The position numbers were made by a program, and so were the translations under genes. Positions 56,797 through 64,000 of a stretch of DNA of 64,000 nucleotides are shown piece by piece (within the stretch, counting starts at the first letter, position 1; every line of letters begins with the position of its first letter). The stretch spans positions 186,001-250,000 of the forward strand of contig JAQWSE010000002.1 in the NCBI GenBank assembly GCA_029243395.1. Direction: 5' to 3'. The DNA comes from Paracoccaceae bacterium. Its GTDB lineage: Bacteria > Pseudomonadota > Alphaproteobacteria > Rhodobacterales > Rhodobacteraceae. The notes under the pieces are model-generated. The model was not told where the DNA came from. It ran no database searches and worked only from the letters and a program-made list of their open reading frames with translations.

Positions 56797-57786
56797 ATGC
56801 ACAAAAACAAAATATTACTGTCAATAATTTTTCTATTTGTATTTAATTTTACCGCCCAGGCTTCATCAATTTTGACTGTTTATGCACCTGATTACTTTAC
56901 TTCCGAATGGGGTCCAGGGCCCAAGATTAAAAAAGCTTTTGAAAATGTTTGTAGTTGTGAATTACAATTTGTTCCAGGTGATCCACTGTCACGCCTTGGG
57001 TTAGAAGGAAGTAAAACCAAAGCAGATATTCTGATTGGTTTGAATTCTGACATTACTTTGAAAGCCAGAAATTTAGAATTGCTAGCCCCCCACAATATTT
57101 TAGATCCAATGCCAGAGCTTCCAATTAATTGGGAGGACAATCTGTTCTTACCTTTCAATTGGAGCTATGTTTCATTTGTCTTTGACAACACTAAAATTGT
57201 TGACCCGCCAAAAACATTTGTTGATCTTGCCAATGATCCTCGAGATTATAAAATCATAATACAAGACCCTAGAACATCACCAGCTGGATTAGCACTAATT
57301 TTATGGATTAAGACAATTTATGGTAATAAGGCTTCTGAGATTTGGTCTAATTTATCAGAAAAGATTTTGACAGTAACAAAAGGTTGGTCTGAAGCTTATG
57401 GAATGTTCACAGCTGGTGAATCTGAGATGGTACTATCTTTCTCTACATCACCAGCATATCATCAAATCATAGAAAATGATAATACAAAGTCCGCTCTGAT
57501 TTTGGAGGAAGGTCATTATGTTTATCTCGAGCTTGCAGCTAAGGTTAAAGGATCCAAAAACTCTGATTTAGCAGATAAATTTATGAAATTCATTTTATCA
57601 CCGGATTTTCAAAGCATAATTCCACTTACAAATTGGTCATATCCAGTCAAGCTTCAGGAAAGCAGCTGGCCACCAGAGTTTCAAGATTTACCCTATCCCA
57701 CCAAAGCTTTGTTCTTGAATGAGGATGAAGCCAGTAAACTCATTGAAATTGCGTTAGATGAATGGCTCACCATAATGTCAAGATAA
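56797..57786 (+). CDS. thiB: ThiB, thiamine-binding periplasmic protein
   Basis: 329 residues with a signal peptide (about 1-22). ThiB marks: LTVYAPDYFTSEWGPGPKIKKAFE (in part) and CELQFVPG near 50, GLEGSKTKADILIGL. It captures thiamine and its phosphates in the periplasm. It lies directly after the TPP riboswitch and overlaps thiP by 25 bp, consistent with thiamine uptake. Confidence 0.94.
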   Translation: MHKNKILLSIIFLFVFNFTAQASSILTVYAPDYFTSEWGPGPKIKKAFENVCSCELQFVPGDPLSRLGLEGSKTKADILIGLNSDITLKARNLELLAPHNILDPMPELPINWEDNLFLPFNWSYVSFVFDNTKIVDPPKTFVDLANDPRDYKIIIQDPRTSPAGLALILWIKTIYGNKASEIWSNLSEKILTVTKGWSEAYGMFTAGESEMVLSFSTSPAYHQIIENDNTKSALILEEGHYVYLELAAKVKGSKNSDLADKFMKFILSPDFQSIIPLTNWSYPVKLQESSWPPEFQDLPYPTKALFLNEDEASKLIEIALDEWLTIMSR

Positions 57787-59339
57787 ACGCTAATAATATA
57801 GTTTTTACACTATCGCTCCTATTTCTCACATTCATGACAATAGGTGCCATGGCCGTTACACTTGTATGGTCTGGGGAAAGACTAGTTTTATTATCCAGTT
57901 ATGAACTTACTGTTCTTATTTTTACCCTGAAACAAGCCATATTGTCTTCAACTTTAAGTTGCTGTTTGGCAATCCCCATTTCTAGGGCGTTATTCAGAAA
58001 AGATTTTTTATTAAAAGAATATTTAGTCAGTTTTTTAGGAATTCCTTTTATTTTGCCGACCATTGCTGCAATTTTTGGTCTCATCTTAGTTTTTGGCAAT
58101 AATGGTCTCTTAAACTCCTTACTAGTTTTCCTAGGCCTACCCAAACTAACAATTTATGGGTTACCAGGAATTCTCATAGCGCATGTTTTTTTTAATTTAC
58201 CTCTAGCTGTTAGAATATTGTTACTTGCCTGGAATGAAATTCCAAACGAGCAATTCAAACTTGCAGCTTCTCTAGATTTTACAAGAACTGATTTTTTCCG
58301 TCACATTGAATTACCCATGTTAAAATCTGCTCTTCCTAGGTTATTTCTTTTAATATTTTTGATTTGTGTCACGAGCTTTTCTATAGCTCTGACTTTGGGT
58401 GGTGGCCCGAGCTCAACGACATTGGAGGTTGCAATTTATCAGGCAGTACGTTTTCAGTTAGATTTTTCTAAAGCTGCCTCTTTAGCTTGTTTTCAGTTTA
58501 TGATGTGCGGCTCAGTCGCTTTTCTTTTGTTGATGGTAGGTAAAAGAAATTCGTCATTCAAGGCTTTGGATTTAAAAGTTAAGATCAATAATGCTTCATT
58601 CTTTAACCAAGGAATATTTGACTACGTGTGGATTTTTCTAATCTTTTGTTTTTTGTTAGTTCCACTCTTGCTACTATTTTACCATGGCTTAGGTGGTTTT
58701 TTTGAGCTCCAAACTACCGTTTATTTGGCTGCATTAAATTCACTGGTTCTATCTCTTCTATCAGGGTTTTTTGGAGTTCTCATAGCATTTTCTATTTCGT
58801 TATGGGTTGCTACTCCAGTATCTAATTCTTACAGCAAATACATAGAAATTCTTAGTATCTTCATTTTGGCCTCTTCCCCTATAGTAATGGGAACTGGTAT
58901 CTTTCTTATGTTAAAACCAATCATTTCTTATGAATATCTTACCCCATTACTAGTTATCTGCGTGAATGTGACTATGAGCTTACCTTTCATGCTACGCGCA
59001 TTAATCCCTGCAGTAAGTGCAGTTGAACAAGATCTAGGTAGATTGGCTGATAGCTTAAACATCGTGGGAGTTGATAGGATTAGAAATATCATTTTTCCGA
59101 GGGTGTCTTCAGCTATGGGGCTCTCTTTTGGGATAGGTTCAGCTTTATCTATGGGAGATTTAGGGGTGATAACATTTTTCTCATTTGGTGAATTCCAGAC
59201 ATTGCCTCTAGCAATATATAGATTGATGCTGTCCTACCGCATTGAACATGCATTTAGTGCTGCCTTATTGCTTGTTATGATTTGTTTCCTCCTTTTCCAT
59301 TGCTTTGACCTGTTGGGGAAATATTATGCTTCGCGTTAG
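57762..59339 (+). CDS. thiP: ThiP, thiamine ABC transporter permease
   Basis: 525 residues with two fused permease halves and about twelve membrane segments. EAA-type loops are visible near 165 (AASLDFTRTDFFRHIELP, in part) and near 425 (DSLNIVGVDRIRNIIFP). It forms the thiamine channel with ThiB and ThiQ. It ends 14 bp into thiQ. Confidence 0.93.
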   Translation: MAHHNVKINANNIVFTLSLLFLTFMTIGAMAVTLVWSGERLVLLSSYELTVLIFTLKQAILSSTLSCCLAIPISRALFRKDFLLKEYLVSFLGIPFILPTIAAIFGLILVFGNNGLLNSLLVFLGLPKLTIYGLPGILIAHVFFNLPLAVRILLLAWNEIPNEQFKLAASLDFTRTDFFRHIELPMLKSALPRLFLLIFLICVTSFSIALTLGGGPSSTTLEVAIYQAVRFQLDFSKAASLACFQFMMCGSVAFLLLMVGKRNSSFKALDLKVKINNASFFNQGIFDYVWIFLIFCFLLVPLLLLFYHGLGGFFELQTTVYLAALNSLVLSLLSGFFGVLIAFSISLWVATPVSNSYSKYIEILSIFILASSPIVMGTGIFLMLKPIISYEYLTPLLVICVNVTMSLPFMLRALIPAVSAVEQDLGRLADSLNIVGVDRIRNIIFPRVSSAMGLSFGIGSALSMGDLGVITFFSFGEFQTLPLAIYRLMLSYRIEHAFSAALLLVMICFLLFHCFDLLGKYYASR

Positions 59340-60021
59340 AAACTTACGAACAGGTTATAAAGACTTTCAACTTTCCGCAAATTTTGCAGTCCAGGAGCGT
59401 TCGCTAGTAGCCATTGTTGGTCCTTCTGGGTCAGGAAAAACAACTTTAATAAATACTATTGCGGGTTTCTTACCTGTTAATATTGGTGATGTGGAATGGA
59501 AAGAAGGAAGTATCACTAGTTTATCTCCTGGAAGGAGACCTGTTAGTGTATTATTTCAGGATCACAATTTATTCCCGCATCTTAATGTTGAAAGAAATGT
59601 TTCAATAGGATTGAAGGCCAACCTAAAATTAGATCCTAGCGAAAAGGAGAAAGTATTTGAAACTATTAGAAAAGTGGGATTAGAGAAATATATCACTAAA
59701 AAGCCTTCTGAACTATCAGGTGGACAAAGAACTCGGATAGCGCTGGCTAGAGTTATGCTTCGATGCAAACCATTACTGTTATTGGATGAAGCTTTTTTAG
59801 GTTTAGGTCCGGCATTACGTTTAGAAATGTTGGCTTTGATAATGGATTTTGTGCACGAAGAGAATATGACACTTTTGATGGTTACTCATGACATTAATGA
59901 TGCCATCAAATTAAACCAGAAAATCATCTTTACACATGATGGCCAAGTTATTGGTCCCATGGACATAGCTGAATTCCTGGGATCTTCTGATTTGAGGTTT
60001 AGACAATATTTGGGAAGTTGA
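59326..60021 (+). CDS. thiQ: ThiQ, thiamine ABC transporter ATPase
   Basis: 231 residues from the ATG at 59326 (a start at 59305 lies too deep in thiP). Walker A GPSGSGKTT at 32-40, signature LSGGQRTR near 128, Walker B LLLLDEAFLGLGP. It powers thiamine import. The 14-bp overlap with thiP implies coupled translation. Confidence 0.94.
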   Translation: MLRVRNLRTGYKDFQLSANFAVQERSLVAIVGPSGSGKTTLINTIAGFLPVNIGDVEWKEGSITSLSPGRRPVSVLFQDHNLFPHLNVERNVSIGLKANLKLDPSEKEKVFETIRKVGLEKYITKKPSELSGGQRTRIALARVMLRCKPLLLLDEAFLGLGPALRLEMLALIMDFVHEENMTLLMVTHDINDAIKLNQKIIFTHDGQVIGPMDIAEFLGSSDLRFRQYLGS

Positions 60022-60070
60022 AAAAAGAAATCTAATTTTTTGCCGTAAACTAACCTTATTTTAAATAGTG

Positions 60071-60676
60071 TTATTTCAGGTGAATTTTCAAGAGAGTTTT
60101 AGAGAATTCAAAATTTTTAAACTTATTCAATAAATCCATACCGAGCAAGGATTTATTGGGACCCTCAAAATTCTCGGAAACGACCAACAATTCTGATGGA
60201 CCGAGTTGGTGATTATATACTTTCACATCTTCAATGGTTACCTGTTTTGCAAAAATAGAACCATTTGCTGTATCAAGCTGTGTTATTTCGGGTTCAACTT
60301 TGATATTCTGACCCAGGTAGGTTAGATCCTCTTTAGAAAGTAGAGTGCGTGTTGCTCCCGTATCGACGAGGAATGTTATTGGTTTTTTATTTAATTCTAG
60401 GGTCAAATAAAAATGACCATCAGGGGCTTTTTGAATGATCAAGTTGCCATTAGAGGATGCTTGTAATTCGTATTGCTTATGGAGAATATTTAAGCGAATA
60501 TCAGCCCAAATATAGTAGCAGGCTATCGCTCCAAAAAATATCAGAAACCAAATTGATAAATTTTGTAGGTTTTTATTCAAGTGTCTTCTGTTAGATAAGA
60601 GAAATAGCACTAGCAAGATTACTAATATTACCACTAAATATAATAGACTAGAAAAATTAATATTAGAAAAGCTCAT
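60071..60676 (-). CDS. Membrane retropepsin-like aspartic protease
   Basis: 201 residues. Two membrane segments at about 10-28 and 42-58, then a periplasmic aspartic-protease domain with the single catalytic FLVDTGATRTLLS (Asp 105) and the GMDLLNKF turn near 187. It matches the clan AA TIGR02281-type proteins, which act as dimers. Substrate unknown. It is divergent from the dehydratase, separated by 232 bp that contains a 26-bp palindrome. Confidence 0.85.
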   Translation of the reverse strand: MSFSNINFSSLLYLVVILVILLVLFLLSNRRHLNKNLQNLSIWFLIFFGAIACYYIWADIRLNILHKQYELQASSNGNLIIQKAPDGHFYLTLELNKKPITFLVDTGATRTLLSKEDLTYLGQNIKVEPEITQLDTANGSIFAKQVTIEDVKVYNHQLGPSELLVVSENFEGPNKSLLGMDLLNKFKNFEFSKTLLKIHLK

Positions 60677-60767
60677 ACGAAATCTTAGGGTATTTTTAGG
60701 AATATTAATAGTGGAAGTGAGTTTTATAAGTATGGGTAGGTTTTGAGTAAAAATGGGAGGATTCAGG

Positions 60768-60793
60768 TATTTAGTTTAACGTTAAACTAAATA
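60768..60793. promoter_or_regulatory. Perfect 26-bp palindrome, candidate operator
   Basis: TATTTAGTTTAAC (60768-60780) is followed directly by its exact inverse complement (60781-60793), with no spacer. It lies between the divergent retropepsin and dehydratase genes, 92 bp from the former start and 115 bp from the latter. A no-spacer dyad of this size suits binding of a dimeric regulator. No matching regulator gene is adjacent. Confidence 0.55.
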
Positions 60794-60908
60794 AATAGTG
60801 TGATTTTAATAATCATAGATTTAGCCTTAGATTTTTTCAGTTTGTCAGTTACTACTTGATGATGTATAAGACTATTGTCAAGGGTAGCATATATGGTGGT
60901 AGGTAGTT

Positions 60909-61877
60909 TTGAGTAAAGATCTGGATTTAAAGGCAATGCAAGAGTCGAGGAATTTTCTTGTAGGCAAAATAGTGAACACACCTATGTTAGAGCTTTCTGG
61001 CACCAAAATTAAAAATTTTATGCCAAAGAACACTGATGTCAGGATGAAGCTAGAGTTATTTCAGCATACTGGATCCTTTAAAAGCAGAGGGGCACTCCTA
61101 GCTGTGAACAAACTTTCAACAAAACAAAAAAAAATTGGAGTAGTTGCTGTCAGTGCAGGAAACCATGCGTTGGCTGTATCCTGGGCTGCAAATTGTGCTA
61201 ACTTACATGCAAAAGTTGTGATGCTTGAAAAATCAGATCCCATTCGTATACAGGGGTGTAGGAACTTTGGAGCTGAGGTAATTTTATGTTCCGACGTAAG
61301 AGAAGCTTTTTCTACGATGGAAGGCATCGCCAATTCAGAAGGTAGGGTCATTTTGCAACCTTTCGATTCCAAAGAAATGATCCTCGGTTCAGCTTCGTGC
61401 GGCCTCGAAATCATTGAAAATTTCCCAGAACTTGAAGTGGCAATAATACCGGTTGGTGGCGGAGGTTTAATTTCAGGAATTGCGGCAGCAATCAAGCAGT
61501 CAAAACCCTCAACAATTATTTATGGGGTAGAACCTGAAGGAGCTGATTCTATGTATAGGAGTTTTCAAAGCCAAAAAGCACTCAAACTGGACACAGTGGA
61601 TACAATTGCTGATAGTCTTGGTGCTCCTATGGCTATGAGTTATTCTTTTGGAATAGCCCAAAATTTTGTTGATGCTATTGTCCGGGTTAGGGATGAAGAA
61701 CTTGTTTCAGCAATGAAACTTATGCGGGACAATTTGAACTTTATGGTTGAACCTGCTTGCGCAGCATCTTTAGCTGGGCTTTTAGGGCCATTGAAAGAAA
61801 TGGTTGGGGAGAAGGCCATTTCTATAATAGCATGTGGCTCGAATATTTCTTACGAGCGTTATCAAAAGTTGGTCTAG
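60909..61877 (+). CDS. PLP-dependent threonine/serine dehydratase-like enzyme
   Basis: 322 residues from a TTG start at 60909. The PLP Lys is residue 58 in TGSFKSRGA, and the phosphate-binding GGGGLISG lies near 185. Family members deaminate threonine, serine or 3-hydroxyaspartate; the EutB hydroxyectoine branch is also similar. No ilv or ectoine genes are next to it. It is too short for the regulatory domain of biosynthetic IlvA, so it is catabolic-type. Confidence 0.85.
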   Translation: MSKDLDLKAMQESRNFLVGKIVNTPMLELSGTKIKNFMPKNTDVRMKLELFQHTGSFKSRGALLAVNKLSTKQKKIGVVAVSAGNHALAVSWAANCANLHAKVVMLEKSDPIRIQGCRNFGAEVILCSDVREAFSTMEGIANSEGRVILQPFDSKEMILGSASCGLEIIENFPELEVAIIPVGGGGLISGIAAAIKQSKPSTIIYGVEPEGADSMYRSFQSQKALKLDTVDTIADSLGAPMAMSYSFGIAQNFVDAIVRVRDEELVSAMKLMRDNLNFMVEPACAASLAGLLGPLKEMVGEKAISIIACGSNISYERYQKLV

Positions 61878-61973
61878 GGCCGTTAGGATTATCGAATTTT
61901 TCCGTAAAGCGTAGGATCGTGTTTAAGGAAAAGTCTTTAACTGGGTATAGCATCAAAAAATATTGGAGCATGT

Positions 61974-62788
61974 GTGAATTTAGCAAGAAAAAACATTGTG
62001 GTCACCGGAGCCGCTAGTGGAATAGGTGAGGCATTGGCTAGGCATTTTGTCAAGTTGAAGGCAAACGTTTTTTAGCTGACATAGACCAACCGAGATTAAG
62101 TCTTGTTGCGGAGACATTGAGCTGCTCCTATTATGTATGTGACGTAGCAAATGAGGAGAATATCCTTGCGCTAGTGAATCAGGCAGATACTGAATTAGGC
62201 CAAATAGACCTATTTTGTTCTAATGCCGGAATCCTTTTTAAGGGTGAAGCAGCCCCTCTAGCGTTAGATGAGCAATATTGGATGAAATCTTGGTGTGTTA
62301 ATGTTATGTCACATGTTTATGCAGCTCGGTATGTTTTACCTCAAATGATACAAAGGCAATCAGGTTATTTCCTTCAGATAATATCAGCTGCAGCTTTGCT
62401 ATCACAGATAGGAGCACCAGCTTATTCTGCTACCAAAAGCGCTGCATTGAGTTTTGCAGAGTCATTAGCAATTAGTTATGGTCATAAGGGGATTAAAGTT
62501 TCTGCAGCATGTCCCCAGTACGTGGCAACACCCATGCTTGGTTTTGAAGACACCAAGCTACCGAGAGATGCTAAGAACTTAATTTCTGCCGATGAAGCAG
62601 CACTACGAATTATTGATGGGGTGCTCCAAGAAAAGTTCTTAATCCTTACAGATTCCGATTTAATAAAATTCTTTGAACGAAAACGCAAAGATTACGATCA
62701 ATGGATAATCGGAATGCAAAGGTTGCAAAATAAAATTGCTCATGAAACAGGAGAAATAAATTTAGACCATATGTATAAATTTATTTAG
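61974..62788 (+). pseudogene. SDR oxidoreductase broken by a single-base frameshift
   Basis: A GTG start at 61974 with GGAG five bases upstream opens a good SDR N-terminus (IVVTGAASGIGEALARHFV), but the frame ends at TAG (62072-62074). One base back in register, the family continues (ADIDQPRLSLVAE), then NAGIL near 80, YSATKSA (the YxxxK site) and ACPQYVATPM. Adding one T to the T6 run (62068-62073) restores VFLADID and one 271-residue protein. It may be a real pseudogene or a sequencing/assembly homopolymer error. Confidence 0.85.
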
Positions 62789-62842
62789 GTGAGGTCTATC
62801 AATATAAAAACGGGTGTTTTTCACGAACATTCAGAAATCATT

Positions 62843-63700
62843 TTATTCAAGGCTTAAAATATTATTTCTTAACACACCAATATTTGAAATTTCAATTTCT
62901 AAAAAATCCCCATTTTGTAGAAATTGATGAGGGTCTTGGCTCATTCCAGAGCCTTCTGGAGACCCAGTGGCAATAATGTCGCCTGCTTTTAAAGTAAAAA
63001 TTGTGGAAATATAAGCAATTATTTCCGCAGACTTAAATATCATTTTTCCAATTTTTGTTTTTTGGACCAGTTGATTATTTAGTTTTGTAGTAAGTAGAAA
63101 ATTTTCTTGTTGAAGTTCCTTTTGATTAACGAGGACACATGGCCCACAGGAGCTAATATATTCAAAATTCTTTCCAGCAAAAATGCTATGTTTCTGCCAA
63201 TCACGAATGGAACCATCATTTACGATAGTAAATCCAAAAATATGCTTGTGAGCGTCTTCACGTCTTATATTCTTACCTGATTCTCCAATAATGAGGCCTA
63301 ATTCTCCTTCATAATCAAGTGATTGTCCTGCACGTCCCTTTGGAACAATAATGGGGGAATCAGAACCAACAAAACAATCTGGTCCTTTAGAGAAAAGAAT
63401 CATTTCAGTGTTTTCGCTTAATGAGGAATCCAGTACATATTTTTTAGGATAATTTAACCCAACGCAGATAATTCGACTGCTTCGACAAATCGGAGGTAAC
63501 ATTTCTACATGCTGAACCCAGTATCCTTGCTCATTTTTTTTTATACTGTGTCTTAAATCATCAACGGCATTTTTTTCTATTACAGATCTAATACACTGAT
63601 GCTCCAGTCTAAATTTTTTTGAAACGGGATAAACTTTTCCTTCACGGTATTCGCCAAAGGTATTATAACCATTAATTCTAAAATTTGAGATTCTTAACAT
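62843..63700 (-). CDS. Fumarylacetoacetate hydrolase-family enzyme
   Basis: 285 residues. ICVGLNYPKKY near 78-88, LDYEGELGLIIG with the metal-ligand Glu pair near 128-139, and NDGSIRDWQKHSI near 160 mark the FAH fold. IIATGSPEGSG near 243 closes the site. Members cleave C-C bonds of diketo acids or act as hydratases/decarboxylases in ring-breakdown paths. It is convergent with the SDR gene; the two could share a pathway. Confidence 0.9.
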   Translation of the reverse strand: MLRISNFRINGYNTFGEYREGKVYPVSKKFRLEHQCIRSVIEKNAVDDLRHSIKKNEQGYWVQHVEMLPPICRSSRIICVGLNYPKKYVLDSSLSENTEMILFSKGPDCFVGSDSPIIVPKGRAGQSLDYEGELGLIIGESGKNIRREDAHKHIFGFTIVNDGSIRDWQKHSIFAGKNFEYISSCGPCVLVNQKELQQENFLLTTKLNNQLVQKTKIGKMIFKSAEIIAYISTIFTLKAGDIIATGSPEGSGMSQDPHQFLQNGDFLEIEISNIGVLRNNILSLE

Positions 63701-63753
63701 TATTCTAAGTATTAATCGTCTTTCTTATATACAGAGCCTAATAGTAATCAATG

Positions 63754-63957
63754 CTAATCCATATACTTGTTCGCATTCAATTTAGTTCGTATTCCTTCGA
63801 TTATCTTATCAATTTTGGTAGTGTCTGACTTTGTTTTCTCAATTAATGTGGCCAATTTTTCTATTTCATTAGAAAAATCTTGGCTTTGAGTATTTGAGTC
63901 CATTAGCCTCAGTTGCGTTTTTCGTATTATGGCGGCTAGCGCTGTGTCCTTTTCCAT
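63754..63957 (-). CDS. Small helical hypothetical protein
   Basis: 67 residues, rich in Lys, Thr and Ile with heptad-like spacing (EIEKLATLIEKTKSDTTKID, in part), suggesting a coiled coil. It starts MEKDTALAAIIRK. No ribosome-binding site is obvious and no family is recognised. It is in line with the FAH-family gene, 53 bp before it. Confidence 0.4.
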   Translation of the reverse strand: MEKDTALAAIIRKTQLRLMDSNTQSQDFSNEIEKLATLIEKTKSDTTKIDKIIEGIRTKLNANKYMD

Positions 63958-64000
63958 AAGCTGTAAGAAACTTATCTTAGGTATATAACTGGCGAAGACT

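Noticed and set aside
61061-61495. 144-codon frame antisense to the PLP dehydratase
   Set aside because: The plus strand carries a clear PLP enzyme with its Lys and glycine loop; the antisense frame has no motif.
1-64000. tRNA, rRNA, CRISPR, prophage and insertion-sequence search by eye
   Set aside because: No tRNA T-arm consensus in a cloverleaf context, no regularly spaced direct repeats, no transposase or phage gene was recognised. A covariance search could still find a missed small RNA.

Overview
The window is a chromosomal segment of an A+T-rich, free-living alphaproteobacterium, most likely marine. The alphaproteobacterial assignment rests on the order ruvC-ruvA-ruvB-ybgC-tolQ-tolR-tolA-tolB-pal-cpoB-tilS-ftsH, a DUF1489 gene, an alphaproteobacterial-type histidyl-tRNA synthetase, and a Sox set of the Paracoccus type that includes soxCD. 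A DMSP demethylase-like gene directly after soxD points to a marine, DMSP-exposed lifestyle. The exact lineage (for example SAR116-like or a low-GC Rhodospirillales group) cannot be decided from the sequence alone.

Layout. 1-10490 (+): a catabolic cluster with a truncated M20 hydrolase, a family-5 peptide-type ABC transporter (binding protein, two permeases, a fused double ATPase), an aldehyde dehydrogenase, an SDR oxidoreductase, a P1/NylC-DmpA-type self-cleaving hydrolase and an MFS carrier. 10487-17867: aldo/keto reductase, YtoQ, a small lipoprotein, lepA, rpmB, meaB and glmS. 17868-20081: an unusually A+T-rich patch with one MFS gene, a possible decayed small ORF and no recognisable conserved genes around it. 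20082-22956: DsrE-like, GNAT (YpeA), PqiA-like, two small proteins and a methyltransferase. 23030-30842: dnaE, hisS, DUF1489, rpsD with a structured leader, MFS. 30924-43802: msrA, prmA, ruvCAB, ybgC, the Tol-Pal envelope complex, tilS, ftsH. 43836-45143: rimO on the minus strand.

45235-54756: sulfur region. Minus-strand genes soxV-soxW-soxX-soxY-soxZ-soxA-soxB-soxC-soxD are followed after about 30 bp by a dmdA-type DMSP demethylase gene. soxS and a 65-residue ORF run divergently. Together they predict periplasmic thiosulfate oxidation by SoxXA, SoxYZ, SoxB and SoxCD, with SoxV, SoxW and SoxS providing thiol reduction, and a genetic link to organosulfur (DMSP) breakdown. 54850-64000: a nitroreductase, an exported ankyrin-repeat protein, a TPP riboswitch controlling the thiamine transporter thiB-thiP-thiQ, a membrane retropepsin, a perfect 26-bp palindrome, a PLP dehydratase, an SDR gene broken by a one-base frameshift in a T-run, a fumarylacetoacetate-hydrolase-family enzyme and a small ORF.

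The strongest candidate for something new is the sox-dmdA arrangement. Next come the palindrome at 60768-60793, the P1-hydrolase transporter cluster, and the A+T-rich patch around 18-20 kb. No tRNA, rRNA, CRISPR array, intact insertion sequence or prophage was recognised.
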